Shown in pieces: positions 8,766-17,278 of a stretch of 64,000 nucleotides of DNA. The DNA comes from Gracilimonas mengyeensis. Lineage in GTDB: Bacteria > Bacteroidota > Rhodothermia > Balneolales > Balneolaceae. The notes below the pieces were generated by a model. It saw only the letters and a list, made by a program, of their open reading frames with translations, ran no database searches and was not told the origin of the DNA. The DNA lies in assembly GCF_900182705.1 (NCBI RefSeq), contig NZ_FXTP01000008.1, forward strand, positions 124,001 to 188,000, in the 5' to 3' direction. A program made the position numbers and the translations under genes. Numbering within the stretch: position 1 is the first letter of the stretch; each line of letters begins with the position of its first letter.

Positions 8766-10295
8766 TTAAAGTTTATCGACGGCCAATTTGTAGGTGGGAT
8801 CTTCCATCACGTTTACATCAATGATATCATCAGCATTTGAAAGCAATTTGCGACAGTCTTTACTCAAATGTTTTAGATGCACCTTCTTACCCACTTTCTG
8901 ATATCGCTCCGTAATCTTATTTAACGCCTCAATGGCCGACATATCCACTACACGGCTTTCGGCGAAATCTATAATCACTTCCTCCGGATCATTGAGTACA
9001 TCAAATTTAGAGTTGAATACCGTAACCGAACCGAAAAACAGCGGTCCATAAATTTCGTAGTGTTTGGCACCATTCTCATCGATGTGCTTGCGGGCACGAA
9101 TGCGCTTAGAGTTTTCCCAGGCAAATACAAGAGCAGCTATAATCACACCAATTAAAACCGCTAAAGCCAGGTTATGCAGGAACGCGGTGATTAGAGTAAC
9201 CAATACCATCACTATAATATCAGGTGTTGGCATGCGGTTAAATGTTCGCAGACTGGCCCACTCAAAGGTTCCCACAGCTACCATAATCATCAAGCCGGTG
9301 AGTGCTGCCATGGGCATCAGCTCAATCAAACCGGAACCAAACATGATAAACACCAGCAACATTACCGAAGCTACGATCCCGGAGATACGGGTTCGGGCAC
9401 CGGAGGAAACGTTAATAAGACTTTGGCCGATCATCGCGCAGCCACCCATCCCTGAAAAGAAACCGGAGAAAATATTGGCAATACCTTGTGCCTTAGCCTC
9501 CTGGTTGCCATTTCCACGGGTCTCTGTAATTTCATCGATAATGTTCAAGGTCAGCAAACTTTCAATCAAACCTACTCCGGCCATAATCGCTGAATACGGT
9601 AGAATCAGCATAAAAGCTTCCCAGGTAAGCGGTATTTCCGGAATGTGAAACGGGGGGAAACCACCGCTGATAGAGGCTATATCGCCCACTGTGCGCGTTT
9701 CTATCCCAAAGGCAACTACCACTGCGAAGACCGTCACGATAGCCGTCAGAGAGGCCGGTATGGCTTTGGTAATCTTGGGCAGTCCCCAGATAATGAGGAT
9801 GGTAAGTGCCACCAATCCCAAGATCGTAAATAACGGCTCACCGGATAACCATGCACCGGAAGGACCTTTAAACTGGTCCAGCTGAGACATAAAGATGATG
9901 ATGGCCAATCCGTTTACGAAACCGAATATTACGGGGTGGGGGACCAGACGCATCAGCTTACCGAGTTTCAGTGAACCGGCAATCACCTGCAGAATTCCCG
10001 CTAGAATAACGGTAGCAAAAATGTATTCAGGTCCATGTGATTGCGCCAAGGCAACCAGCACTACGGCTACAGCTCCGGTTGCGCCGGAAATCATGCCGGG
10101 GCGTCCGCCAATGATGGAAGTCACTAATCCCATCATAAAGGCTGCATACAGTCCTGTCAAAGGTGACAGACCGGCAATCATCGCAAAAGCTACCGCTTCG
10201 GGAATTAAGGCCATAGCCACGGTCAGGCCCGCCAGGGTTTCAGTTTTATAGTCTATTTTATCATTGAGACCAAAAAGGTCCAGGTACTTCTTCAT
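8766..10295 (-). CDS. SulP-family anion transporter with C-terminal STAS domain
   Basis: A 509-residue protein with 10-14 membrane segments, including the family signature LTVAMALIPEAVAFAMIAGLSPLTGLY split over the first two helices, and a cytosolic STAS domain from about residue 400. SulP proteins carry sulfate, bicarbonate or dicarboxylates; short bacterial members of this type include bicarbonate transporters, and the substrate cannot be fixed here. The STAS region (VIIDFAESRVVDMSAIEAL) keeps the fold that resembles anti-sigma-factor antagonists. It stands alone, with a 424-bp spacer upstream. Confidence 0.93.
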   Translation of the reverse strand: MKKYLDLFGLNDKIDYKTETLAGLTVAMALIPEAVAFAMIAGLSPLTGLYAAFMMGLVTSIIGGRPGMISGATGAVAVVLVALAQSHGPEYIFATVILAGILQVIAGSLKLGKLMRLVPHPVIFGFVNGLAIIIFMSQLDQFKGPSGAWLSGEPLFTILGLVALTILIIWGLPKITKAIPASLTAIVTVFAVVVAFGIETRTVGDIASISGGFPPFHIPEIPLTWEAFMLILPYSAIMAGVGLIESLLTLNIIDEITETRGNGNQEAKAQGIANIFSGFFSGMGGCAMIGQSLINVSSGARTRISGIVASVMLLVFIMFGSGLIELMPMAALTGLMIMVAVGTFEWASLRTFNRMPTPDIIVMVLVTLITAFLHNLALAVLIGVIIAALVFAWENSKRIRARKHIDENGAKHYEIYGPLFFGSVTVFNSKFDVLNDPEEVIIDFAESRVVDMSAIEALNKITERYQKVGKKVHLKHLSKDCRKLLSNADDIIDVNVMEDPTYKLAVDKL

Positions 10296-10719
10296 TACAG
10301 TTGATGAATGTTATCGTAGATTAAAAATGTGTTTTTTGGTAGGATGCAGCGAAGAGATGAGCAAGAATCGAAGAGCAATAAAGCATCCTGTCGTATTTGT
10401 ACGACATAAAACTAAGCAACTATACAACCAGAAAGAATAGGAGAAAGTGTTTTTTCGTGTTACGAAATCATGAACTTAGTTGCATCTCTCGATAACATTT
10501 TTGGTAGCGGTTTTTTAGAAAAATAGCCGGAAATCACCCGGCCACAAACAGTGTGTTAAAAATCCAAAACACCCTTAATACCTACTTAAATACCCTTTAT
10601 AGAAAAATTAAATAGGAAAAATAGCTTGGCCTTTTGTGCGAGAATCAGGACAGAGCAGCCAGATTAATCAACCTGATATTCCACAAAAAAGAGAAAAGAA
10701 ATTTCTGCAGAAACTACCT
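10296..10719. other. Intergenic spacer between SulP and hisH
   Basis: No credible gene. It holds the SulP promoter region. Two hairpins are visible: AGGATGC/GCATCCT at 10341-10389 and GTCGTA/TACGAC at 10390-10405, both in what would be the SulP 5' region. A further hairpin GCCGG/CCGGC lies near 10535. Past hisH on the minus strand, TTTCTGCAGAAA followed by T-rich sequence (about 10690-10712) may be a weak terminator of the his operon. Confidence 0.5.
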
Positions 10720-11334
10720 TCAGGCTTTTACTTTTTCAGGTGAATACACCATATCCAGAAAATTTTGTAGAATAAGTGAACCTACGTTCCCCGATTTTTC
10801 GGGATGAAACTGTACCCCAATAAAATTGTCTTTGGCCACAATGGCTGTAAAGTCATTAATGTAATTGCAGGCTGCCAGTGTATCTTCACTTACCGGGGCA
10901 TAGTAACTGTGTACAAAATACAGATAATGTTTAGGGATGATGTTCCTAAGAATCGGATGTGACTCAACCTGTAGGTTGATACGGTTCCAACCCATGTGTG
11001 GTACTTTGGCCTGACTTTCATCAAACTTCTCCAGGCCTCCGTCTATAATACCCAAACCTACCGTGTTACCCTCACTTGAGGTTTCATATAGCAACTGCAT
11101 CCCAACACAGATTCCCAACACCGGCTTTTCGGTATTCTTTAACCATGTATCAATTTTTTGATCTTTAAGCGACTGCATGGCTGCACCGGCATGGCCTACG
11201 CCTGGAAAAATAATTCCGTCCGCTTTATTCAGTTCGTCAGGTGTTTCAGCTAAATAATAATCCGTACCCAGCCGCTCAAGTGCATTTGCGACAGAGGCTG
11301 TATTCCCAGCTTTATACTTGATGATAGCAATCAT
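10720..11334 (-). CDS. hisH: Imidazole glycerol phosphate synthase, glutamine amidotransferase subunit
   Basis: HisH releases ammonia from glutamine and channels it to HisF, which forms imidazole glycerol phosphate and AICAR. The 204-residue protein is a class I amidotransferase with nucleophile C76 in PVLGICVGMQLLYE and the partner residues H177 and E179 in GVQFHPEKSG; all three are present. It follows hisB by seven bases and is the last his gene in the window; hisA, hisF and hisI are not present. Confidence 0.96.
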   Translation of the reverse strand: MIAIIKYKAGNTASVANALERLGTDYYLAETPDELNKADGIIFPGVGHAGAAMQSLKDQKIDTWLKNTEKPVLGICVGMQLLYETSSEGNTVGLGIIDGGLEKFDESQAKVPHMGWNRINLQVESHPILRNIIPKHYLYFVHSYYAPVSEDTLAACNYINDFTAIVAKDNFIGVQFHPEKSGNVGSLILQNFLDMVYSPEKVKA

Positions 11335-11341
11335 GAATGAC

Positions 11342-12226
11342 CTACAAAGTTCCTTTGGAACTTGGAATTTGGTTTTTTATTCGCCCGTTTTGTTCTATAG
11401 CCATCTTTAGAGCCCGGGCAAGACCCTTAAAGCAGGCTTCTATTTTGTGGTGATCATTTTTTCCGGCAAAGCTAACATGTAATGTGGCTTTCAAGTTCAT
11501 CGCCAGGCTATAAAAAAAATGTTCAATCATTTCAGTGGGAAAGTCACCTACATACTCTCTCCTTAAAGAGCCTTCAAAAACTAAATATGGCCTTCCAGAC
11601 AAATCTATAGCCACCGTAGCTTGCGTTTCGTCCATAGGTAACACAAAACCATAACGTTCAATTCCCTTTTTTTCTCCAAGTGCTTTAGTAATCACTTCAC
11701 CCAGTGCAATGGCTACATCCTCTATGGTGTGGTGCTCATCCACTTCCAGGTCACCGTCACACTTCAGTTTTAAATCAATGAGCCCGTGCCGGGCAATTTG
11801 GTCCAGCATGTGATCAAAAAAGTTTAAACCCGTAGAAATATCGGCTTTCCCTGTTCCATCCAGGTTTATTTCTATGTTAATGTCCGTTTCATTGGTTTTT
11901 CGCTGGATGGAAGCTGTTCGTGCTTTGGTGGTAATGAACTTAACTACAGCTCCCCAGCTCTCCGATTCAATCAATACCTCATCTTCTTTTTTCAGCACCA
12001 GCTTGCCCTCAACTTCATCAATCAAGAAATCAGGCTCGCCATCTTCAAAAAGAGAAACATTCTCTTGCTCTAATATTTTTTTTTGGTCTGGGGATAGGTC
12101 GGCTGTAGACACATGAATGTCCCGCCCGCCATCGGAAATACTTTTCAGGGATGATATGGTTTGTTCTCTGAACAGGAACTCCCCATTTGGATCATTCAGT
12201 GCTTTTTTAGTGATGGAAATGAGCAT
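11342..12226 (-). CDS. hisB: Imidazoleglycerol-phosphate dehydratase with an eroded N-terminal phosphatase domain
   Basis: Residues from about 105 to 294 form a complete IGP dehydratase, with FFDHMLDQIARHG, the metal-binding HHTIEDVAIALGE, STEMIEHFF-like and DHHKIEACFKGLARAL motifs and the usual PSSKGTL end. In bifunctional HisB the domain before it is a HAD histidinol-phosphatase of about 165 residues. Here only about 100 residues remain and the catalytic DxDGT motif is missing, but the linker W-x7-I...A-x3-R-x-T-x-ET-x-I still matches that of bifunctional HisB. I read it as a relic of the fused enzyme, so histidinol-phosphatase must come from another gene. It is in an operon with hisH. Confidence 0.93.
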   Translation of the reverse strand: MLISITKKALNDPNGEFLFREQTISSLKSISDGGRDIHVSTADLSPDQKKILEQENVSLFEDGEPDFLIDEVEGKLVLKKEDEVLIESESWGAVVKFITTKARTASIQRKTNETDINIEINLDGTGKADISTGLNFFDHMLDQIARHGLIDLKLKCDGDLEVDEHHTIEDVAIALGEVITKALGEKKGIERYGFVLPMDETQATVAIDLSGRPYLVFEGSLRREYVGDFPTEMIEHFFYSLAMNLKATLHVSFAGKNDHHKIEACFKGLARALKMAIEQNGRIKNQIPSSKGTL

Positions 12227-12311
12227 GAGTTTGGTTCCTTAGGGCAGACTGTTTGTCCGCCATGGTTAATAAAAGTTTCGATGTTGCAGTTTTTTACAGG
12301 CCTTGGTCACC

Positions 12312-12348
12312 TTACCCACCCCTTTATCCCCGCCCAAGCGGGGAAACT
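12312..12348. repeat. his-spacer palindromic repeat, copy 1
   Basis: TTACCCACCCCT, then ATCCCCGC, CCAA and GCGGGGAAACT. The core is a perfect CCCCGC/GCGGGG hairpin. It lies in the 206-bp spacer between hisC and hisB. Nearly the same sequence recurs at 13656-13691 and a looser version at 15209-15254. AT-rich 'AAAATTCAACATTCA'-like filler follows at about 12405-12432. Confidence 0.7.
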
Positions 12349-12432
12349 CTTTTAGTGAGAAGTGTTATCGATATTCTATTTCGGATGTCTTTGTTTGAGC
12401 AAAACTCAAAATTCAACATTCAGCATTCATAA

Positions 12433-13482
12433 TTACAGACTTCCAAGCGCTTCAAAAAACCGGTCATTTTCCACTGAGGTTCCTACCGTCAGTCGCAGGC
12501 AATTTTCACAATGCGGTTCATTTCCGCGATAGCGAACAATCACGCCTTCATCTGCCAGCTTTTTATACACTTCCTGAGCATCATCAATACGAAACATTAC
12601 AAAATTAGCATCCGTGGGGAATACTTTCTCCACCTGTGGAAAAGTAACCAGTTCAGCAATTACCCGCTCCCGCTCTTCCATGATGGCTTCAATATTCCGT
12701 GTAACATCATCGAGGCTGGAAAAAGCCTGCAGGGCTTTCTGAGAGGTGAGCTTATTCACATTGTAAGGAGCCTTTACTTTCATCATGTACGAGATGATTT
12801 CCGGGTTGGCCAGTGCTACTCCCAACCGAATGCCGGCCAGTCCAAATGATTTTGACATCGTTTGTAATACCACCAAATTAGTAAACTCTTCCAGGTTATT
12901 GGCGAGGCTACCCTGCTGGCTGAAATCAATATATGCTTCATCTACCACCACCATGCCATCAAAACCTTCCAGCACTTTCGCGATATCAGTCACACTCATG
13001 CTGTTGGCAGTGGGATTGTTGGGCGAGCAGATAAAAATCAGCTTGGTTTCCGGTTTCACTGCTTCTAAGATTTTCTCCGGCTGCAACTGGAAACCTTCTG
13101 TGAGCAGTACTTCATCCACTGCCACATCGTTGATGTTGGCCGACACTTTATACATCCCATAAGTTGGAGGGTTGATGATAATGCGATCCTTACCCGGCCG
13201 GCAGAATATCCGGAACAGCAGGTCAATAGCTTCATCACTGCCCACGCCTACAAATACATTTTCGCGATTCACGCCGCGAAAGGTGGCAATTTTATCCCGC
13301 AACAGCTCTTGGTATGGCATGGGGTAACGGTTCAGTTCAAGGTCGTCTGCGTAGGGAGCCCCAAAACTGTTCTCGTTGGCATCCAGCAAAATCCCGGAAT
13401 CAAAATCATCCCGTGCACTGCGATAAGGTTTCAGGTTTCTAATGTTTTCCCTCACCAGGGAGTTGATGTCTATTTTCTTCAT
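12433..13482 (-). CDS. hisC: Histidinol-phosphate aminotransferase
   Basis: HisC transaminates imidazole acetol phosphate to histidinol phosphate, using glutamate and PLP. The 349-residue protein has the class II aminotransferase layout: LDANENSFGAP near residue 33, CSPNNPTANS, VVDEAYIDF, the PLP lysine K211 in MSKSFGLAGIRLG, and the C-terminal VRYRGNEPHCENCLRLTVG. It is third in the his operon, separated from hisD and hisB by spacers that each carry one copy of the his-spacer repeat. Confidence 0.96.
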   Translation of the reverse strand: MKKIDINSLVRENIRNLKPYRSARDDFDSGILLDANENSFGAPYADDLELNRYPMPYQELLRDKIATFRGVNRENVFVGVGSDEAIDLLFRIFCRPGKDRIIINPPTYGMYKVSANINDVAVDEVLLTEGFQLQPEKILEAVKPETKLIFICSPNNPTANSMSVTDIAKVLEGFDGMVVVDEAYIDFSQQGSLANNLEEFTNLVVLQTMSKSFGLAGIRLGVALANPEIISYMMKVKAPYNVNKLTSQKALQAFSSLDDVTRNIEAIMEERERVIAELVTFPQVEKVFPTDANFVMFRIDDAQEVYKKLADEGVIVRYRGNEPHCENCLRLTVGTSVENDRFFEALGSL

Positions 13483-13655
13483 TTATACCGGTTTATATAT
13501 ACTTCTTTATTTGTCTCAATATTTTTAGTGGAACGCGGATGAACAAGACAATCGCCATCATGTTGTTTTCTAATCAATAATCATCCGCCAAATCTGTGTT
13601 ATCTGTGTTCTAATACAATTTCTTTTAAAGGGTAAAGCTTTATGGCTGGCAACAT

Positions 13656-13691
13656 TTACCCACCCCTCAATCCCCGCCCAAGCGGGGAAGC
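13656..13691. repeat. his-spacer palindromic repeat, copy 2
   Basis: TTACCCACCCCTCAATCCCC, then a GCCCAAGC core and GGGGAAGCT: the same sequence as at 12312-12348 with only a few differences. It lies in the 275-bp spacer between hisD and hisC, next to AT-rich 'ATTCAACATTTAGCATTCA' filler like that in the other his spacer. Confidence 0.7.
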
Positions 13692-13757
13692 TTATCAAGC
13701 TAACTCCGAATCAATTCAACATTTAGCATTCAAAATTTAAAATTACCAGAAAGTTCA

Positions 13758-15047
13758 TTATTCGATGTTTCTTAATCTCAGGCTCACTGCATTCTTATGC
13801 GCCTGAAGTTCTTCTAAATCTGCCAGTTTTTCCACTGCAGGTCCAATATTTTTCAAGCCTTCCTCATTTAGTGACTGCATGGTCACTGATTTTTGAAAAG
13901 CCGCCAGGTTCACCCCGCTGTACATTCGGGCATATCCATAGGTAGGCAAGGTGTGATTGGTGCCCGAGGCATAATCGCCCACGCTTTCAGGGGTAAGCTG
14001 TCCTAAAAACACCGATCCGGCATTAATGATTAGATCGGTGTATGACTCAGCTTCCTCCACATTCACTATCAAATGCTCCGGAGCATATTGATTGGAGAAT
14101 GAAAAAGCTTCCTCCAACGAATCTACTACCAGCGTGAAACTGTTATCCAGGGCTTTCGCTGCCATTTCTTTGCGAGGCAACGCATCCAGTTGCACCTCTA
14201 ATTCTGTATTCAAAACTTCTAAATTGAATTCAGCAGTGGCCACCAATACCACCTGGCTGTCTTTGCCATGCTCAGCCTGGGAGAGCAAGTCGGCCGCCAC
14301 AAAAGCAGGATTGGCCTCACCGTCTGCAACCACCAATACCTCCGACGGTCCCGCCGGCATATCAATACTGATCTGTGCTTCCGAGTTTTGCAGAATCATC
14401 TTTGCGGCCGTCACATACTGGTTACCGGGACCAAAAATTTTGTCCACTTTCGGCACCGAATCAGTTCCCAATGCCATGGCGGCAACCGCCTGCGCACCGC
14501 CTGCCAGCAAAATGGTGTCAATACCTGCTTTCTGTGCTATGTAAATGATTTCCGGAGCTACGGTTCCATCTTTCCGGGGCGGAGTGGCCAGCACTTTGGT
14601 GGTACAACCAGCAATCATGGCCGGGATGGATAACATCATTGCGGTTGAAGGTAAAATGGCGGTTCCTCCCGGCACGTACAATCCCACCCGCTCAATGGGC
14701 CGCGTCACTTTCATACATCGCACACCCGGCATGGTCTCCACCTCCATGGGCTCCGGATATTGGGCTTTGTGAAACCGGAAGATGTTATCGAAAGCCACAT
14801 CGATGGCTTCTTTTGTTTCCTCATCAACCGTCACTTCTGTTTCTTGTGGGTTGATAACCACGGAATCCAATTTCACCCCGTCAAATTGTTCAGTGAATTT
14901 CCTGACGGCCTCATCGCCATTTTTCTCTACCGCATCCAAAATCGGTTGTACTGTTTGGAAGATGGAACTGAAATCAATTTTGGGCCGCTTCAGCAGCTTG
15001 TTTGATTCTTCCTGCGATAATTCTGAGTAGTTATATGTTTTCATCAT
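13758..15047 (-). CDS. hisD: Histidinol dehydrogenase
   Basis: HisD oxidises histidinol to histidine in two NAD+-dependent steps and uses zinc. The product is about 430 residues. Seen in it are the [22 protein letters not shown] segment, [38 protein letters not shown] with catalytic and zinc-binding residues, and [21 protein letters not shown] followed by NHTLPT. The reading frame is open further upstream, but I place the start at the double ATG at 15047/15044 because a GAGG box lies five bases before 15047 and the protein should begin near MKTYNYSEL. Confidence 0.96.
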   Translation of the reverse strand: MMKTYNYSELSQEESNKLLKRPKIDFSSIFQTVQPILDAVEKNGDEAVRKFTEQFDGVKLDSVVINPQETEVTVDEETKEAIDVAFDNIFRFHKAQYPEPMEVETMPGVRCMKVTRPIERVGLYVPGGTAILPSTAMMLSIPAMIAGCTTKVLATPPRKDGTVAPEIIYIAQKAGIDTILLAGGAQAVAAMALGTDSVPKVDKIFGPGNQYVTAAKMILQNSEAQISIDMPAGPSEVLVVADGEANPAFVAADLLSQAEHGKDSQVVLVATAEFNLEVLNTELEVQLDALPRKEMAAKALDNSFTLVVDSLEEAFSFSNQYAPEHLIVNVEEAESYTDLIINAGSVFLGQLTPESVGDYASGTNHTLPTYGYARMYSGVNLAAFQKSVTMQSLNEEGLKNIGPAVEKLADLEELQAHKNAVSLRLRNIE

Positions 15048-15208
15048 ATTTACCTCTTGGTTGGAGGCTGAGCCTCCTAAAAGCATTCCGCAGCAGAGCA
15101 GCGGAGCGAGTGATATCGTTATTCAAAATGTCACGCTCCAACACAGAATGCGAGAGCGAGTAGCAGTAAGTGTTTGGGGAAATTCTGGCACTGATTCCTT
15201 GGCACCAG

Positions 15209-15254
15209 TTACCCTCCCCTCCCCGAATAACTCGGGGCCTCCCAAGAGGGGAAT
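15209..15254. repeat. his-spacer palindromic repeat, copy 3 (divergent)
   Basis: It starts TTACCCTCCCCT, continues with a CCCCGA/TCGGGG hairpin, and ends CCTCCCAAGAGGGGAATCT. It keeps the head and tail of the other two copies but carries an extra inner hairpin. It lies in the spacer between hisG and hisD, so each of the three long his spacers has one copy. Confidence 0.55.
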
Positions 15255-15279
15255 CTTGTGGAGTTGAATGTTCGATGTT

Positions 15280-16161
15280 CTACATAATCATGCTTTCAAT
15301 GGGCAGCATCACGATGTCCGTGGCTCCGGCGGCTTTCAGCTCTTCCATTACCGTCCAGAATTTCTCGATAGGAATCACGGTATGAACAGCCACCATATCT
15401 TTTTCAGCCAGCGGCATTACCGTAGGGCTTTTCATAGAAGGAATAATTTTTTTGATTTCTTCCACTGAAGCCTCCGGGGCGTTCATCATAATATACCGGC
15501 TTTTTGCTGCTTGCTGATGGCCATCCATACGTACTAAAAACTTCTCAATCAGCTGCTGCTTGCCCGGTGAGAGTTCTTTATTGGTGCGAATGAGTTGCGT
15601 CTGGGATTCAAGAATAGTGTTCAGTTCCACCAAACCATTTGCTTTCAGCGTACCGCCCGAGGAAACCAGGTCAACAATGGCATCAGCCACTTCCAGCTGG
15701 GGGGCAATTTCCACCGCGCCGGCAATCTCAATAATTTGAATATCAATGCCACGGCTCTCAAAAAACTTCCGGGTCAGATTGGGATAACTGGTGGCTACTT
15801 TCTTTCCGTCAAAATCTTCCGGCTTTTTGATGTCTCCGTTTTTTGGAGCGGCCAAAGAAAGCCGGCATTTTCCATATCCTAAATCCCTGATGGCTGTTAC
15901 ATCGGCGCCGGTTTCCTGTGTTTCATTAGCGCCTACAAAGCCAAGGTCGCATACACCATCTTGCACATACTCGGGAATATCATCATCCCGAAGCAGTAGC
16001 AACTCTACATCAAAGTTGCGGGTTTTAACAATCAGGTTGCGCTTGTAGTTATCAAATTCAATGCCAATGCCTTCCAGCAAATCAATGGTTTTATCGGTCA
16101 AACGACCGCTTTTCTGGATGGCAATGCGTAATGAGGTAGAAGAATCCTTCGTTCGGTTCAT
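15280..16161 (-). CDS. hisG: ATP phosphoribosyltransferase, long form
   Basis: HisG joins ATP and PRPP, the first and feedback-regulated step of histidine synthesis. At 293 residues it is the long form, with a catalytic domain (LRIAIQKSGRL start; DLVSSGGTLKANGL PRPP-binding region near residues 171-184) and a C-terminal regulatory domain from about 215 (MMNAPEASVEEIKKIIPSMKSPTV), so it does not need HisZ. It is the first enzyme gene of the operon and is preceded by a His-rich leader ORF and alternative hairpins, which fits histidine-dependent attenuation. Confidence 0.96.
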   Translation of the reverse strand: MNRTKDSSTSLRIAIQKSGRLTDKTIDLLEGIGIEFDNYKRNLIVKTRNFDVELLLLRDDDIPEYVQDGVCDLGFVGANETQETGADVTAIRDLGYGKCRLSLAAPKNGDIKKPEDFDGKKVATSYPNLTRKFFESRGIDIQIIEIAGAVEIAPQLEVADAIVDLVSSGGTLKANGLVELNTILESQTQLIRTNKELSPGKQQLIEKFLVRMDGHQQAAKSRYIMMNAPEASVEEIKKIIPSMKSPTVMPLAEKDMVAVHTVIPIEKFWTVMEELKAAGATDIVMLPIESMIM

Positions 16162-16228
16162 AGTATTGGTAAATAAAAAATTGAGTTAAAAAGTAAGAAT
16201 AAAAGAGGGTAGAAAAAGAGAGATCGAA

Positions 16229-16287
16229 GACGTGCGAAATTAATGCACATCAATGTGGTGATGTCCGCGATGGGCATGATGGACATC
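16229..16287 (-). promoter_or_regulatory. Candidate histidine attenuator (alternative hairpins)
   Basis: Four segments on the minus strand can pair in mutually exclusive ways. 1:2 is GATGTCC (16287-16281) with GGACATC (16266-16260), seven pairs. 2:3 is ACATCA (16264-16259) with TGATGT (16252-16247), six pairs. 3:4 is GATGTGC (16251-16245) with GCACGTC (16235-16229), seven pairs with one wobble, followed by pyrimidine-rich CTCTCTTTTTCT. This is the classical 1:2, 2:3, 3:4 logic of amino-acid operon attenuators and overlaps the His codons. The U-tract is not immediate, so the terminator is weak by eye. The pairings are seen directly; their function is inferred. Confidence 0.6.
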
Positions 16288-16329
16288 GTGATGAATATGA
16301 TGAGTGATATGGAGGCTGTTTTTTATCAC
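16240..16329 (-). CDS. hisL: Histidine operon leader peptide (12 His in 29 residues)
   Basis: An open frame just before hisG reads from GTG at 16329 to TAA at 16242-16240 and encodes 29 residues, 12 of them His, in clusters HH, HH, HH and HHH. An in-frame TTG at 16353 would add eight residues. Such His density directly upstream of hisG is what a ribosome-stalling leader needs. The last 80 bp before hisG hold the terminator-like hairpin. A TTGTCA-17 bp-TATTTT promoter lies at 16364-16336, but its start point would fall almost on the GTG, so either translation is nearly leaderless or the real promoter is upstream. The gene is too short for ordinary gene finders. Confidence 0.72.
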   Translation of the reverse strand: MIKNSLHITHHIHHDVHHAHRGHHHIDVH

Positions 16330-16390
16330 GGATTCAAAATAGGCATTGTTCAATTTCTTGACAACTAAGCAGCTAACATTTTCAGATAAT

Positions 16391-16645
16391 TTAATATTGG
16401 TTCGGGCTTACAAAGCGACCCACTTCTTCTTTTCTCTTTTTGCGGTGTTTGGTATACCGCCCGCTTACCCGCTTTCTCCACATCTTAAAACTGGATCGTT
16501 TCATTTCTTTTCGCATCAGCGCGATGGTTTCCTCCTCATCCAGGCCAAATTGAAATTCGATGGCATCAAAAGGCGTGCGGTCTTCCCATGCCATTTCAAT
16601 GATTCTGCTTTTATCTGCTTTGGATAGTTTATCTAAATCAGCCAT
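16391..16645 (-). CDS. DUF2805 / TIGR03643 family protein
   Basis: An 84-residue basic cytosolic protein with the family pattern SRIIEMAWEDRTPFDAIEF, QFGLDEEETIALMRKEMK and SSFKMWRKRVSGRYTKH. The central part looks like a helix-turn-helix (Asp-Ala-Ile-x5-Gly-Leu-x4), so nucleic-acid binding is possible but unproven. It lies directly upstream of the his leader on the same strand; its stop is only about 40-60 bp before the leader start, so read-through into the his operon is possible. Confidence 0.85.
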   Translation of the reverse strand: MADLDKLSKADKSRIIEMAWEDRTPFDAIEFQFGLDEEETIALMRKEMKRSSFKMWRKRVSGRYTKHRKKRKEEVGRFVSPNQY

Positions 16646-16768
16646 AATTTCCTTTTTAATTTACCCATCCAATCAAATCTTCCCTCCATTCCGTTTCAAA
16701 AAATTAAAACTTTTCCCTCGCCTGCACTGTTTGAATTACATATTCATCCTAATTAAGAGACCTTGCTT

Positions 16769-17221
16769 ATGAAATTCCTTCTCAGCGCATTAACCATTTT
16801 TATTCTCTTCGCTACTACCAATAGTTCAGCTCAATCCGGTATGGAACTGCAGCTGGAAGACTATCAATGGGAAAACCGGCTCTTACTTATTTTCTCTCCA
16901 AGCGTCAATCACAACGATTTTCAGGTAATGAATCAAATCATCGAAGAACACACGGAAGGTTTTACTGAGCGCGATTTAAAGGTATTCTATGCTGCTCCTG
17001 AAACCGATCTTTCCATTCATGGAACCCACATTGAGCAGAACAGTGCCGAAACGATCTCAACCAAGTTTGACCTCTCTGACTCCGCATTCACCGTTCTTTT
17101 GATTGGCAAAGACGGCACGGAAAAGCTACGCTCGGATGAGGCAATTTCATCACAGAAACTATTCAAAGTAATTGATGCCATGCCGATGCGTCAGCGGGAG
17201 ATGAAGAGGGATGGTAAATAG
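16769..17221 (+). CDS. DUF4174 domain-containing exported protein
   Basis: About 150 residues with a Sec signal peptide (KFLLSALTIFILFATTNSSAQ, cleaved after AQ). The mature part has the DUF4174 pattern: WENRLLLIFSP, a middle RDLKVFYA, then GKDGTEKLRS and the C-terminal MPMRQREM. The domain is thioredoxin-like in layout but has no CxxC. I start it at ATG 16769; an in-frame TTG lies two codons upstream. Function unknown. Confidence 0.85.
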   Translation: MKFLLSALTIFILFATTNSSAQSGMELQLEDYQWENRLLLIFSPSVNHNDFQVMNQIIEEHTEGFTERDLKVFYAAPETDLSIHGTHIEQNSAETISTKFDLSDSAFTVLLIGKDGTEKLRSDEAISSQKLFKVIDAMPMRQREMKRDGK

Positions 17222-17278
17222 AAGTGGAAGTGGTTAAATTATTGCCGACCACTAAAATCAGCAAAAAGACAATTACCC

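Noticed and set aside
10628-10645. Motif GGCCTTTTGTGCGAGAAT, also near 40730-40750 after lysA
   Set aside because: The identical core is only 12 bases. Many such 12-base matches are expected by chance in 64 kb, so no regulatory meaning is claimed.
16336-16364. TTGTCA-17 bp-TATTTT promoter for the his leader
   Set aside because: Good match to a general promoter, but its start point would coincide with the leader's GTG, leaving almost no 5' region. Not listed as a separate feature.
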